Positions 1 to 10,024 of a stretch of DNA of 64,000 bases are shown in pieces. The translations under genes and the position numbers were made by a program. The stretch's first letter is position 1. Every line of letters begins with the position of its first letter. The stretch comes from Pseudoalteromonas amylolytica (GTDB taxonomy: Bacteria; Pseudomonadota; Gammaproteobacteria; Enterobacterales; Alteromonadaceae). The notes beneath the pieces were generated by a model. It had not been told where the DNA came from. It saw only the letters and a program-made list of their open reading frames with translations, and ran no database searches. The stretch covers positions 372,001-436,000 of the forward strand of contig NZ_MKJU01000006.1 of the NCBI RefSeq assembly GCF_001854605.1, given 5' to 3'.

Positions 1-19
1 AGCGCTAGATTAACGATGA

Positions 20-649
20 ATGGATCATCATAAGGAATACATCGTGAAACTAGCGCTTAGCCGTGACGCCCACTACTACTCACAATTTATGTCTCCTCAG
101 CAATCTCAAGCCATCTTTGATTGGATCACGTCTAACTTCGACCTGAGTGAACCTGAGAAAGTGACTATGCCTGACGGTCATGAAGTCAGTATCTGGCCGT
201 GGAAAATGATATTTGTTGAGCCGACACTAGTGGACCCCGCGGTATTTCCAAAGCACCATGGCAGGCGAGTTCCTTGGCCGCCAATTCTGGCTGAACTACA
301 GCAACAAATAGCAAAGCGCACTGGGGTAGAGTTCAGTGTCGGGGTGTGTTTGTATTACCCTGATGGTGAAGAAGCGCTGGGGTTTCATTGCGACTTGCCC
401 GCCTTTGGTCCGACGGATGTGATAGCGTCTATCAGTTTGGGGGCCGAGCGAGAGTTTTTAATTCGTGAACAACAAAACCCAGATGAACAACACAGTATTA
501 CACTCGAAGATGGCTCGCTACTGGTTATGGGCAAAGGGTTTCAGGATGAATATGAACACGCTGTAGCCAAAGGCGATAAACAAACGGGCCCTAGGTTTAA
601 CATTTCATTTCGCCAATTTAGGTGGCCTAACATACCTGCCAGTTCTTAA
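20..649 (+). CDS. AlkB-like 2-oxoglutarate/Fe(II) dioxygenase
   Basis: The 209-residue protein shows the double-stranded beta-helix signature of AlkB-type dioxygenases: HCD at residues 123-125 (metal ligands H123 and D125), the distal metal ligand H180, and the R192-x-N-x-S-x-R198 stretch that binds 2-oxoglutarate. Family members oxidatively demethylate alkylated nucleic acids or, in some branches, proteins. The ISLG and LLVM strands around the core match the fold, and the length is normal. No signal peptide is seen, so it should be cytoplasmic. The start at 20 is the first in frame but has no clear ribosome site. A GTG at 44 follows only 24 bases later, so the start is uncertain and upstream sequence lies outside the window. 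The next gene starts 119 bases downstream. Substrate cannot be told from sequence. Confidence 0.8.
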   Translation: MDHHKEYIVKLALSRDAHYYSQFMSPQQSQAIFDWITSNFDLSEPEKVTMPDGHEVSIWPWKMIFVEPTLVDPAVFPKHHGRRVPWPPILAELQQQIAKRTGVEFSVGVCLYYPDGEEALGFHCDLPAFGPTDVIASISLGAEREFLIREQQNPDEQHSITLEDGSLLVMGKGFQDEYEHAVAKGDKQTGPRFNISFRQFRWPNIPASS

Positions 650-708
650 CTGAGTGAGCATTGTAAGCGTGTGTAATGTGATAAAGGTGCGGATGGCTTT
701 TTAAACGA

Positions 709-730
709 TTGCACAGATGAAGCTGTGCAA
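709..730. other. Perfect 8-bp stem-loop upstream of DUF4157 gene
   Basis: TTGCACAG and CTGTGCAA pair perfectly around a 6-base loop, 38 bases before the DUF4157 gene. No T-run follows on either side, so it is not a standard intrinsic terminator. It could be a transcript 3' hairpin of the dioxygenase gene or an operator. Confidence 0.3.
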
Positions 731-768
731 TATATAGTTAAGAGCAGAGAATAGCGAAAGGAATTGGC

Positions 769-2340
769 ATGTACTCACATCAGCAACAAGCTAAGAAGCA
801 ACAGATTAACACTGCTCAAAAACGCGAAAAATCAGGCAAAGCCGTGCTTGAAGATAATCGTGCACACGCCAGTTCAATAACACAACTAAAAGCTCGCTCT
901 GAGCCTGTACCACGTAGTGGCTCGAAACAAGTCAACCATAGCTCGGGTTTACCTCAGCAGCTTAAATCAGGGATTGAACAACTATCTGGTTATGCGATGG
1001 ATGATGTTAAGGTGCATTATAACTCATCTAAACCTGCTCAATTAAACGCTCATGCATATGCGCAGGGGAGTGACATTCATGTTGCATCAGGACAAGAAAA
1101 ACATTTACCCCATGAGGCGTGGCATGTTGTACAGCAAAAGCAGGGACGTGTTACACCAACAATACAAGCTAAAGTGAATATTAACGATGATATTGGGTTA
1201 GAACGAGAAGCCGATGTCATGGGGGCGAAGGCCGCGTCTATTGGTAGTTCGGTGGCGCAACATATGCCCATGATGGTAACAGCCCCTAAAACAGGCAGTA
1301 TGGGTGACGTTGCACAGTTGGCATTATTGACTGCAAACCCGCAAACGGGCCCCGCGAAACTGCAAGCTGAAAAACATAATGGACCTGACTTATACATGTG
1401 GAATCCAACTCAGCGCGCGGGTGAAGAACCTTCTGATGTAATCGGGCCGACCAATTTATTCTCTGGCTGGGGTGGTGCTGAATTGACTAGCGCTACGTTC
1501 CATCGCGCCCATGCTTATGGCAAACAGTTTGGCGGAGCAGGTGGTCCTGGAAACGTTGCTTGGTGGTCAGGTATTAGCGAAGATGAGTGGACCCCAGAAG
1601 AAGACCGAATTCGAGGCGACAACAACGCCGGTCATGCAGCGAATTGGCGACCAGGAGAGGGAGAGAAAGGGGACTATGAAGTTACTCGTAACTTACTGGC
1701 AACGCAGGCCATTAGAGGCAAGTTCGAGCTGAGTTTAGTGAATGCTTGCAAATGGGGGTTAGATAAAGCGCGGGGGCCCTTTCAAGCATTGCTACCAACA
1801 TTGGCTGATGACGCTCAACGAGATGCAGCTGAGAACGCAAGGACTTGGGCGCTTGGTAACATTAATAATGCCATTAAGCGCTTGCTCGATAAGATCAATA
1901 TTGACGCCGCTGCCGATCTTATCATCAAAGATATGAATATTTCCTACACCATCACAACTGCCGGTGTTAACCCCGGTTCTGCGCGTAAGGACATCAATAA
2001 AAAAGTCGATAATACTTTAGGAATTGATGACTTTGGCCTAGTCAATGACAACCAGAAAGTATGGAATGCGCTGGTGAGTTATTCCGGGGTATTTGCAAAG
2101 GGAAAACAAGATCTGACTAACCTTTTATGCAAGAAGTTAGCAGCACCACAGCCGAGCGAAGCCATAAAAACGCAGTTAAAGCAGCAAGCGGTAGCTGAGC
2201 TTAAAGCTGGCAAAGAGGCAGCTTACGTACCACCAGATACCGATGTTAATCCATTATATGGGAAAAAATTAGCCGATTGGCGAAAAGCGCATCCTGCAAT
2301 TAAGTTAGGTCCTGTAAAAGATGGCTGGGCACAGGTGTAA
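769..2340 (+). CDS. DUF4157 (eCIS-core) protein with nuclease-like C-terminal part
   Basis: 523 residues, no signal peptide. The N-terminal 60 residues are Gln/Lys/Ser-rich and look disordered. Residues about 60-133 match the DUF4157/eCIS-core domain: LPQQLKSGIE, then DDVKVHYNS, then the zincin-like HEAWHVVQQKQG at 115-126. This domain is known from proteins linked to extracellular contractile injection systems and from polymorphic-toxin-like effectors. Residues about 240-265 (HRAHAYGKQFGG and GPGN, with H245, H248 and N262) resemble the catalytic strand of DNA/RNA non-specific or HNH-type endonucleases; this is pattern recognition only. The last 250 residues are helical and unrecognised. The start is preceded by AAAGGAATTGGC, a good ribosome site. 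No sheath, tube or baseplate genes lie nearby and no immunity gene is obvious. Effector function is inferred. Confidence 0.7.
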   Translation: MYSHQQQAKKQQINTAQKREKSGKAVLEDNRAHASSITQLKARSEPVPRSGSKQVNHSSGLPQQLKSGIEQLSGYAMDDVKVHYNSSKPAQLNAHAYAQGSDIHVASGQEKHLPHEAWHVVQQKQGRVTPTIQAKVNINDDIGLEREADVMGAKAASIGSSVAQHMPMMVTAPKTGSMGDVAQLALLTANPQTGPAKLQAEKHNGPDLYMWNPTQRAGEEPSDVIGPTNLFSGWGGAELTSATFHRAHAYGKQFGGAGGPGNVAWWSGISEDEWTPEEDRIRGDNNAGHAANWRPGEGEKGDYEVTRNLLATQAIRGKFELSLVNACKWGLDKARGPFQALLPTLADDAQRDAAENARTWALGNINNAIKRLLDKINIDAAADLIIKDMNISYTITTAGVNPGSARKDINKKVDNTLGIDDFGLVNDNQKVWNALVSYSGVFAKGKQDLTNLLCKKLAAPQPSEAIKTQLKQQAVAELKAGKEAAYVPPDTDVNPLYGKKLADWRKAHPAIKLGPVKDGWAQV

Positions 2341-2463
2341 CCCCAAAGCGTACCTGCAACAAAGCAAAAGTGCGTCTATCGTTTTTAGCGAGTTAGGTAA
2401 TTAGGTCAAATACGAGGGGAGCGCTACAATAAGTGCGCGCCACCCTGCTGATATAATGGAGCC

Positions 2464-3210
2464 TTAGAAGTAACTCACGCTTAACTCTTTACGTTGTTGC
2501 AGCTCGTTGATGTGCCAAACTTCTACGACACGGGTAGTGCCCCCAGTGCTTTTACAAATGACTTCATTGACCAACACGCTGCTTCGAGCATCGTACTTAG
2601 CTTCACCTTGAATGCTTAATACATCACTATAAAAGCCGGAATTATGGCGTTGACTTAATAGCTTAGGCGTTTGCCCCACAGGCGTTGCAGCGTGGCAGAA
2701 CCCATCAGGCTCGCCATTATCGATATTCAATAGTGCTTGATAGCTCACGTCCTGAAAATAACCCGGTCCAAAACCATTTGAGTCGCGCCAGTTTGCTACA
2801 GACAATTGGCTGTTTAAATTAACCTGAGGTGCGGAGGCTAATTTATGCCGTAATGTTTGGCGCTGTCCTTGTTCATCAGTGCATTGCGCCTGTACATACT
2901 TGGCGGTTGTTTCATAACCTTGAGGCAGTGTTCCCCATAAGGTTTTGTTGTTTACTGTGAGTGTGGTGATGAGTGAATCATTGTTTTGATCGTACACCGC
3001 CGCAAACTGACAGGGTGTGGGGTTAGTAAAGTGTGGTGTGTAGATGCTTAAATCATAGGCCGAACTAGATTGCGTCACCATGGCATCAATTGGTGCATTT
3101 TGATAGTAGGTTACGCGTCCTGCATTGCCATCGGTATCGTAAATAACTTGGCTTGCATGTGCACCGACACTGACCAATCCCGTGATGAGTAATAAAGCTG
3201 TTTTATTCAT
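2464..3210 (-). CDS. Secreted protein of unknown function
   Basis: About 248 residues. The start is placed at the ATG at 3210 because AAGGAAAAGATA lies just before it and a clean signal peptide follows (MNKTALLLITGLVSVGAHA, cleavage after HASQ or nearby). An upstream in-frame start would add 11 residues and spoil the signal. The mature part is Tyr/Asn/Gln-rich, beta-like, with four cysteines (CQF, QCT, FCHA, ICKS) that could form two disulphides in the periplasm or outside. I do not recognise a family. It reads in the same direction as the subtilase upstream but is separated from it by a strong terminator, so it is probably transcribed separately. Confidence 0.65.
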   Translation of the reverse strand: MNKTALLLITGLVSVGAHASQVIYDTDGNAGRVTYYQNAPIDAMVTQSSSAYDLSIYTPHFTNPTPCQFAAVYDQNNDSLITTLTVNNKTLWGTLPQGYETTAKYVQAQCTDEQGQRQTLRHKLASAPQVNLNSQLSVANWRDSNGFGPGYFQDVSYQALLNIDNGEPDGFCHAATPVGQTPKLLSQRHNSGFYSDVLSIQGEAKYDARSSVLVNEVICKSTGGTTRVVEVWHINELQQRKELSVSYF

Positions 3211-3335
3211 TATCTTTTCCTTGTTAAAGAATAGTTGAGCCAAGTGCTCAACAGCTACATTAGGGTCTTATTTTTATTTTTGAAAGTGAATTTTTCTATT
3301 TTAGGGTCGTAGTGGGGATGACTTTATGTGAAGGT

Positions 3336-3372
3336 AATAAAAAATCGGCCACAATTTTCATCGTGGCCGATT
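3336..3372 (-). terminator. Rho-independent terminator of the subtilase gene
   Basis: A perfect 10-bp stem (AATCGGCCAC with GTGGCCGATT, 3343-3352 and 3363-3372) is followed on the minus strand by TTTTTTATTACC. It lies about 60 bases after the stop codon of the S8 protease gene. Confidence 0.9.
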
Positions 3373-3429
3373 GGGTGTTTACAACAGTATTAAATACTGT
3401 AGTTATGACTTGCTGGGGGAACTCTCAGC

Positions 3430-5550
3430 TTATGGCTTGTACTGTGCGTCCAGTGTTAAGCCAGAGAATGAGCTATAAGCGTAAAGGCTGATGTTCCATG
3501 TGCCTGCCGCTGGGCTTGAGAAAGTACAAATCTCAGAGTTACCGTTGTTCCAAGAACGACAGTCGTAGCTTGATGCGCTAGGCTGACCACCTTGTTTAAC
3601 GTATAGGTCTGCATCGCCAGAACCGCCGCTTGTTGTAATCGTGAAGCTGTTCATACCTGCTGGTACGTCGATTGTGTAGTGTTTCCACTGACCACGAGTA
3701 CCTGATAGGTTAGTTTCAGTTGCGCCGCCGCCTACAGGAGAAGTCGTGCCACCTGTAATATCAGCTTGTAGGCTCACTTGTGAGTACGAAGAGTAGCCAT
3801 TAAGCATTACCCAGTACTGACCTTGAGTTGGGTTATCAATCGTACACGTTTCAGAGTTACCGCCTTTGTACGGACGACATTCCCAGCTGCTTAGTGTTGG
3901 TTTAGAACCTGCTTTAACATAAAGGTCTGCATCACCTGAACCACCGCTCATCGCAACAGTTAGCTTGCTTGCGCCCGCTGGTACGTCAACGTAGTAGAAT
4001 GCTTGACTGTCTTTTGCACCGCTAAGACCTGTTTTCGCTACGCCATCTTCTAGTTGATCATCGCCTGTAGGTGGGTCAATGATGTCACCTTTCGCTTTTG
4101 CCACAGCTGCTGCTGCGTCAACAATACCTGTACCACAGCTTGTACATGTTGCAGGGAAGCTACGTGTCGTGGTTTTAAGGATGTCTTCAACTTCATCAGG
4201 CGTTGCAGTTGGTTTAGCTTGCTTGATTAGTGCAGCTACACCCGCTACGTGTGGTGCCGCCATTGACGTACCTTGTGAGTAGTGGTAGCTGTCTGACTGA
4301 GGCGCATCGCTGCCAGAGTTGTGTGTAGACAGTACACCTTCAGAGTCATTAGCAAAGCTTTGTGCGCCACCTGGAGCCGCTACATCGATAGATGTACCGT
4401 AGTTTGAGTAGTAAGCACGACCACCGTTACGACCAACAGAAGCTACGTTAACAATACCAGCACAGTTACCTGGGTTGTAGTTGTTTGCATTGTCGTTGTC
4501 GTTACCCGCTGCGATAACAATAACAGAACCGTTAGCACGCGCTTGGTTAATAGCGTTTTGTGTTGTAGAGCTACAAGCACCGCTGCCACCTAAACTCATG
4601 TTGATAACATCAGCAGGGTTTGCGTTTGCAGGTACACCTGATACAGAACCACCAGATGCCCAGATGATGCCATCAGCGATATCAGACGTTAAACCACCAC
4701 ATTTACCAAGTACACGCACTGGCACTACTTTTGCGTCGTAAGCAACACCGGCAACACCTTCACCGTTGTTAGTTACCGCTGCAACAGTACCTGCTACGTG
4801 CGTACCGTGCCAGCTAGAGCTACGAGCGCTGTGTGTGTAACCACATTCGTTTGCAGACACAGCATCACCTGGGTCACGCGCATCGCTATCACGAAGGCCG
4901 CCGTCGTTTGCTACGTCTAAGTTAGAGATCATGTCGTAACCTGGGAGGATGTTAGCGTTTAGATCTGCGTGTGGACGGTAACCAGTATCAAGAACTGCAA
5001 CTGTTACACCAGCACCTGTTGCACTGTCCCATGCTGTTGGTAGGTTTAGACCACCGTTTGCTTCAAAGTAGTGCCACTGATCGCTGTAACGCGGGTCATT
5101 AGGCGTTGCGAATGGTTGTAGCATTTGGTCGATTTCAATGTATTCAACGTTACCAGACGCTGCAATTTCTTGCATGAATGAGTTCGCTTCAGCAGCTGAT
5201 AGCTTCTTATCAACACGCATTACGTGGTGGTTGCTAAGCGCCATAGGGCGAACATATTGTGTTTTTACATTTGATTTTTTGCTCTGAAAACCTTGCACGA
5301 AGTTTTCAGCTTGCGCTCTCAATGCTGCAGGTGACATTTCCGCACCTGAAGACATCAACATTTGGTCGTTATTCTTGTACTTGATGATGAATTGAGTGCC
5401 GAAGTTACCTTGATGCTGCAACTTTGCTGATGTTTGCGCAAAGTTAACGTTCTGAACTGTGAATTCTGGATTAGCAAAAGCGGTATTTGCTGTGAACAGT
5501 GTGGTCATTGCAAGTGACAATGCACCTAATTTGAACTGAGTTGTTGTCAT
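3430..5550 (-). CDS. Secreted S8 subtilisin-like protease with two PPC domains
   Basis: About 706 residues from the ATG at 5550, chosen because AGGGG lies six bases upstream; another in-frame ATG 15 bases earlier lacks a site. Order: signal peptide (ends TAFA-NPEF), an N-terminal propeptide (about 30-145), then the peptidase S8 domain with the catalytic triad in order: D188 (VLDTG), H248 (HGTHVAGT) and S429 (GTSMAAPHVAG). Two bacterial pre-peptidase C-terminal (PPC) domains follow, each with the SGGSGDADLYVK motif and a Cys pair. PPC domains in this family are normally removed on maturation or bind substrate. It should be exported by Sec and released outside as a broad endoprotease. It is a single gene with its own terminator. 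Codon use and base composition look like its neighbours. Confidence 0.93.
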   Translation of the reverse strand: MTTTQFKLGALSLAMTTLFTANTAFANPEFTVQNVNFAQTSAKLQHQGNFGTQFIIKYKNNDQMLMSSGAEMSPAALRAQAENFVQGFQSKKSNVKTQYVRPMALSNHHVMRVDKKLSAAEANSFMQEIAASGNVEYIEIDQMLQPFATPNDPRYSDQWHYFEANGGLNLPTAWDSATGAGVTVAVLDTGYRPHADLNANILPGYDMISNLDVANDGGLRDSDARDPGDAVSANECGYTHSARSSSWHGTHVAGTVAAVTNNGEGVAGVAYDAKVVPVRVLGKCGGLTSDIADGIIWASGGSVSGVPANANPADVINMSLGGSGACSSTTQNAINQARANGSVIVIAAGNDNDNANNYNPGNCAGIVNVASVGRNGGRAYYSNYGTSIDVAAPGGAQSFANDSEGVLSTHNSGSDAPQSDSYHYSQGTSMAAPHVAGVAALIKQAKPTATPDEVEDILKTTTRSFPATCTSCGTGIVDAAAAVAKAKGDIIDPPTGDDQLEDGVAKTGLSGAKDSQAFYYVDVPAGASKLTVAMSGGSGDADLYVKAGSKPTLSSWECRPYKGGNSETCTIDNPTQGQYWVMLNGYSSYSQVSLQADITGGTTSPVGGGATETNLSGTRGQWKHYTIDVPAGMNSFTITTSGGSGDADLYVKQGGQPSASSYDCRSWNNGNSEICTFSSPAAGTWNISLYAYSSFSGLTLDAQYKP

Positions 5551-5973
5551 AAGATCCCCTGACATGTTGTATTTTTGTTTTAACTAGTGCACACAAGTGC
5601 AATCTAGACGTTACAGAACGTAAAGTTACGGTTAACTTTTTAAAAGAACTGTTTTGTTATTTACATTGATAAAATTGTTATAAGCGGATGGCTATATGAC
5701 ATTTTGGTTACATTAACTGGTTGTTTTAAAAGCTTTTACTCTACTTTTTTACAAGGGTGTGAAATACAGGCTTGTTATGTAAATGAATGTAAATGTAGCT
5801 ATGTTTTTGCTCAGTTGGTAAAAAAATGTTCAATCATTCATAAGTTTTTAACTATTTTATGTGTTTGTTTTTTGTTCAGGTGAGTGGCGTATTATTTGGT
5901 TTTTAAGTACTTATTCTGATCTGGCCGATAATGCAGGTATAATGGGCTGAGATGTTGGTAAGTTGAGAGAAGC
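5551..5973. other. AT-rich divergent intergenic region
   Basis: This stretch separates the leftward subtilase gene from the rightward flavoprotein gene and must hold both promoters. It is AT-rich with several T and A tracts. I see no open reading frame, RNA gene or strong repeat in it. Confidence 0.5.
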
Positions 5974-7161
5974 ATGTCACAGTTTGATGTTGTAATTATT
6001 GGTGCGGGTGCCGCAGGGTTAATGTGTGCGGCGCAGGCTGGCTACCGTGGGCGCTCAGTTGCAGTGCTTGATATGGGCAAAAAGCCGGGCCGAAAAATCC
6101 TGATAAGTGGCGGTGGTCGCTGCAATTTTACCAACGAAGGTGCCTCACCCAGTAATTACTTATGTGGCAATCCACACTTTGTAAAATCCTGTTTGAGCCG
6201 TTACACCCAGCATGACTTTATTGAGCTGGTGGACCGCCATGGCTTGGCCTATCACCACAAAACTTTGGGGCAGTTATTTTGTGACAACAGCGCCCAAGAT
6301 ATTGTTGATATCCTAACAACAGAGTGCGACTGGGCTGGTGTACAGCTATTTTTACGTAATGAAGTGCTTGGTGTACAAAGTAAAGAACAGGGCGGTTATA
6401 TCGTCACCACCAATGAACAGACTTTTGAGTGTGAGTCTTTGGTGGTTGCCGCAGGTGGACTCACCATGCCTAAATTGGGTGCTACGCCTATCGGCTATAA
6501 AATCGCCGAACAATTTGGCCTAAAAGTACTACCAACCATGGCTGCATTGGTGCCGTTTACATTACATGAGCATGATAAAGTACGATTTGATGGTTTATCA
6601 GGCGTAAGCATTCCTTGTGAAGTGAGCAGCGAGTGCGGTACACAGTTTAAAGAAAACATTCTGTTTACACACCGTGGGCTCTCTGGCCCCGCCATATTGC
6701 AAATATCGTCATTTTGGCGAGCAGGGCAGGCAGTCACCATCAACTTATTACCAGAGCTAAACCTGAACGACACCATTCATCAATGGCGTAGTGAAAGTGG
6801 TAGTAAATCACTGAAAAACGCCCTCGGCACAATCTTACCTAAACGTTTTGTAGAAATTTTAATCGCAGAGCAAGCCATTCCCGACAAGGCTCTAAACCAG
6901 CTTACCCACGGCGAAATAGACGCCATAGCCAACTATCTCCACAACTGGCAAATAAAGCCCAACGGCACAGAAGGCTACCGCACTGCAGAGGTTACACTCG
7001 GCGGCGTAGACACCGATGAACTCAGCTCAAAAACCTTCGAAGCCAAAAAACAAAAGGGGTTGTACTTTATCGGCGAAGTCACCGACGTCACCGGTTGGCT
7101 AGGCGGCTACAACTTCCAATACGCCTGGAGCTGCGGCTTTGCGGCAGGGCAAGTGGTTTAG
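5974..7161 (+). CDS. HI0933/YhiN-family FAD-dependent oxidoreductase
   Basis: 395 residues, cytoplasmic. The N-terminus has the Rossmann FAD-binding motif VVIIGAGAAGLMCA (residues 6-19) followed by the family signature KPGRKILISGGGRCNFTN (about 37-54). The C-terminal TGWLGGYNFQYAWSCGFAAG closes the FAD site, typical of HI0933/YhiN/BaiN-like flavoproteins; the family length is near 390-400. Some members reduce double bonds in bile acids or similar enones, but most are uncharacterised. The ATG is preceded by GAGAGAAGC. It stands alone; a 7-bp hairpin (GACTGCA/TGCAGTC, 7274-7291) lies in the following gap without a T-run. The C-terminal third uses noticeably more GC-rich codons than the flanks. 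Confidence 0.9.
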   Translation: MSQFDVVIIGAGAAGLMCAAQAGYRGRSVAVLDMGKKPGRKILISGGGRCNFTNEGASPSNYLCGNPHFVKSCLSRYTQHDFIELVDRHGLAYHHKTLGQLFCDNSAQDIVDILTTECDWAGVQLFLRNEVLGVQSKEQGGYIVTTNEQTFECESLVVAAGGLTMPKLGATPIGYKIAEQFGLKVLPTMAALVPFTLHEHDKVRFDGLSGVSIPCEVSSECGTQFKENILFTHRGLSGPAILQISSFWRAGQAVTINLLPELNLNDTIHQWRSESGSKSLKNALGTILPKRFVEILIAEQAIPDKALNQLTHGEIDAIANYLHNWQIKPNGTEGYRTAEVTLGGVDTDELSSKTFEAKKQKGLYFIGEVTDVTGWLGGYNFQYAWSCGFAAGQVV

Positions 7162-7409
7162 GTGTGAATTGACAATTTAGATTGCACACATCCCTTAAAG
7201 TTTGCACTAAATGAAGAGTGTTTGACGTGGAAAAGCTTAGCCATATTGTTCTCATATCCTATTATCGCCTAGGGACTGCATCCTTGCAGTCAAAGTAAAA
7301 GCTTTGCTAAATAAATGAGAGGTTTTTTAACGAAGCTAATATAATTCCTCATTCTTAAATCCATTCAACTGATATTGATACAGTTTACGAGTTTTTAATT
7401 TAAGAGATA

Positions 7410-9935
7410 TTATTCAATTATTGCTAATAAAGCCGCACCACTATGCTGCTTTGTTATCATTAAGTAATGCCAAGAAGCGCTTGGATTATTAATTGTGATA
7501 TTCTCGCTATTACCAGCTGTGGCAGAAATATTATCGTAAGAGCTTACGTCTGGCCAGCCACCCGCTTTGTGGTATAGGGTTAAATCGCCACTTCCATGTC
7601 CCGTAGAGAAGTTAAGTGAAGACTTACCTGCTGGTACCCAAATTGACATATAGCTGGTACGACTACCATCGAGGCACACCGCATTCCCTGATGAAAGTGA
7701 GCCTGAACTTATTGGATTTTGTTCTACGCAAGCATCTTCAACCTGAGTGCCTCCATCTGATTCTGTCCAACTAACCGTTAAATTGACGTTTTCCATAACC
7801 TGATTACCGTACGGACTAATCATAATGTGCCAGCGACCAGCTTGTGGAGAGGAAACTGAAACTGTTTCGTTGCTACCACTTTTCCATGGGCGATAATCAT
7901 AATCGCTATGTGTAGCTTCACTACCAAAATTTACATGTAGGTCAGCATCTCCAGCAGTACCACCACTAGTTTGAATTACTAGATTTTTCGCTCCGACTGG
8001 AATATCAATAAAGTAAGCAGGGAGTTCAGTACCATCAGAGTTGACAGTGACTGACTGTCCATTAGTTAACGCGCCAGTATCATCATTATTGTCCTTGGTA
8101 CTCTCAACGGTTTGTAGCCAACTTGAAAAGTTGCTGTTGTACTGAGTACCAATATTAGCAAGGTAGTTATCAAAACCGACATAATCACCATTGCGTAACT
8201 CTATGAGTAATGCATTGATGTCAGTCTGTCGTTCTTCAAACATGTAACGAACAGCTAAATAGCCCCAGTCATAAATACGTGTTGAGCCATGGTCATCATA
8301 ATTAGTATTGAATAAGTCATTTAGGTTATATGTATTTTTACGGGCTTCTTCAACGGCATCATCATTAAAATTTTTCTTAGAAATATACTCAGCTAAGCCT
8401 TCACCCCACCATACAGTCTTATGATTCTTACCATCTTGAAAGTTTCCTTTTTTGTTAAATCGACCATCTAAATAGTGTACATACTCATGTTCTAAATTCC
8501 ATACTGTGAAGTCGCTCAACCACTCAGCTTCATGTGCCATAAACCGAGGAATATTGCCTGGCACAGAAGGATCCCCTTCCAAATATATGCCGCCATTATC
8601 TGTGCTGTGATTAAACAAGATGCCAGAAAACTTTTTGTATTCAGACGAACTATTGTAAATAACAAGCTCAAGGGTATCATTGTTGTCGTCAGCAACGGGT
8701 GTATGAGCGGTGTTGAGCTTATTATGAAAGTAGGTTTCTTGAAGAGCCAAGTCATTACAAATGCCAACAAGTTGGTTGTTAGTTAACTCTTGGGCGCGGA
8801 CTCGTAGCGTTGAAGAGCAGTTGTAAGTAATAGGTAATACAGTTGCCTCAAGTGTTTGTTTATAATTACAGGTATTGTAATAGCTACAGTTAGTGTTGTC
8901 ATAATAATCAACTTGGCCCGCCATATTGAGCCAAGCCGTACTGTGATCACCCGTCATAGTGTGAGTGGCTAAAAAGTCGCGTACGATTACCTTGACCTCT
9001 TGGTAAGTTTGCCCGCCAATTCCTAATAACCGAGCTAGCTCATTTGCCGCATCGTTGTACTGATATTCACGGGTATGACCAATTAAGTTTTCATTGCTAG
9101 ATAAAAAGTTTTTAAGGGCGTCCACTAATGCTCGGTCTTGCTCTACAGCTGTTTTAAACGCTTGGTCATTACGACCTCGATAAAACAGAGTTAATGTTTT
9201 TGTTAACAGACGCTGCATATTTGCACCCCAATTAACATCGTAACGTTGTAACCAACCAATGCTCGCATTGATATATCGACTACGCCAGTTTTCTATAAAC
9301 ATTAAGATCATCGCTTCTTTTACGTTGAAAGCATTCTCATCGTTAGTGCTGTAGTAGTTTGGGTTAGCGACTAAAGTATCTAAAAACCCTTCTACCGCAG
9401 TTGTTACGTTTGCGTTGCGGTTTGTGGTGACGGCCCAAAAGCCGACTCTGAGATAATTAATGAAATTGCGCAACCCATTACTATTGGTACCATCATATTG
9501 TGCGGCTAATTCTTGTGCTCTTTGGGCAACAGCAATCATTGACGCAGAATCAAATAAAGTGGCTTTCAAATCGTCAGCAACAGCCCACATATTATCCTCA
9601 AAGCAGCTAAAGTCAGTGTTTGTTTTTAACATGTCAATACGACGTTGGCCATTAACACTAGCTAAATCAGTAGTGGTAAGACAAAGAGGTGCCACTGAGT
9701 CATCAATATTTTTAAGCAACATTTGTACATTGCTACGTTTCACTGAGACAGGAGGTAGTTGATCTCGATCGGCTATCTCGCTGTCTTCCATATCTGTTAC
9801 GCCTTGATACGGTGTGCGTAAATGCTCAGGCATTTTTTCTTGATTGTAAGCATGACTTGAGTGCTCAGAAGCGAGTACTTGCGAGTTTGACATAAGAGTA
9901 GTGGCTACTGCCAAATAAAGTGCGGTTCTTTTCAT
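7410..9935 (-). CDS. Secreted M9 family microbial collagenase with two PPC domains
   Basis: About 841 residues. The start at 9935 is chosen because GGAAAAG lies just upstream and a proper signal peptide follows (KRTALYLAVATTLM...VLASE); the ATG directly before it (9938) is equally possible, and a frame extension upstream looks non-coding. The long N-terminal helical activator region (about 80-400) is followed by the zinc site HEYVHYLDGRF (H483, H487) and the third ligand in WWGEGLAEY (E512), as in Vibrio/Clostridium collagenases. Two PPC modules follow, the first with GGTAGDADLHVNFGS. It should cleave triple-helical collagen outside the cell. A paralogue sits at 43195-45822. A near-palindrome around TGTATACAATAT lies about 90 bases upstream. 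Confidence 0.93.
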   Translation of the reverse strand: MKRTALYLAVATTLMSNSQVLASEHSSHAYNQEKMPEHLRTPYQGVTDMEDSEIADRDQLPPVSVKRSNVQMLLKNIDDSVAPLCLTTTDLASVNGQRRIDMLKTNTDFSCFEDNMWAVADDLKATLFDSASMIAVAQRAQELAAQYDGTNSNGLRNFINYLRVGFWAVTTNRNANVTTAVEGFLDTLVANPNYYSTNDENAFNVKEAMILMFIENWRSRYINASIGWLQRYDVNWGANMQRLLTKTLTLFYRGRNDQAFKTAVEQDRALVDALKNFLSSNENLIGHTREYQYNDAANELARLLGIGGQTYQEVKVIVRDFLATHTMTGDHSTAWLNMAGQVDYYDNTNCSYYNTCNYKQTLEATVLPITYNCSSTLRVRAQELTNNQLVGICNDLALQETYFHNKLNTAHTPVADDNNDTLELVIYNSSSEYKKFSGILFNHSTDNGGIYLEGDPSVPGNIPRFMAHEAEWLSDFTVWNLEHEYVHYLDGRFNKKGNFQDGKNHKTVWWGEGLAEYISKKNFNDDAVEEARKNTYNLNDLFNTNYDDHGSTRIYDWGYLAVRYMFEERQTDINALLIELRNGDYVGFDNYLANIGTQYNSNFSSWLQTVESTKDNNDDTGALTNGQSVTVNSDGTELPAYFIDIPVGAKNLVIQTSGGTAGDADLHVNFGSEATHSDYDYRPWKSGSNETVSVSSPQAGRWHIMISPYGNQVMENVNLTVSWTESDGGTQVEDACVEQNPISSGSLSSGNAVCLDGSRTSYMSIWVPAGKSSLNFSTGHGSGDLTLYHKAGGWPDVSSYDNISATAGNSENITINNPSASWHYLMITKQHSGAALLAIIE

Positions 9936-10024
9936 CATCTTTTCCATAGTTTTATTTTTACTAGTGAGCTTCATAGATAACGCTCGTTTATTATTTCTGG
10001 ATACAAAATAAACTGAATATAAAG

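Noticed and set aside
1077..1397. 106-codon minus-strand frame inside the DUF4157 gene
   Set aside because: It is antisense to a gene with clear protein motifs, has Cys-rich low-complexity content and no ribosome site.
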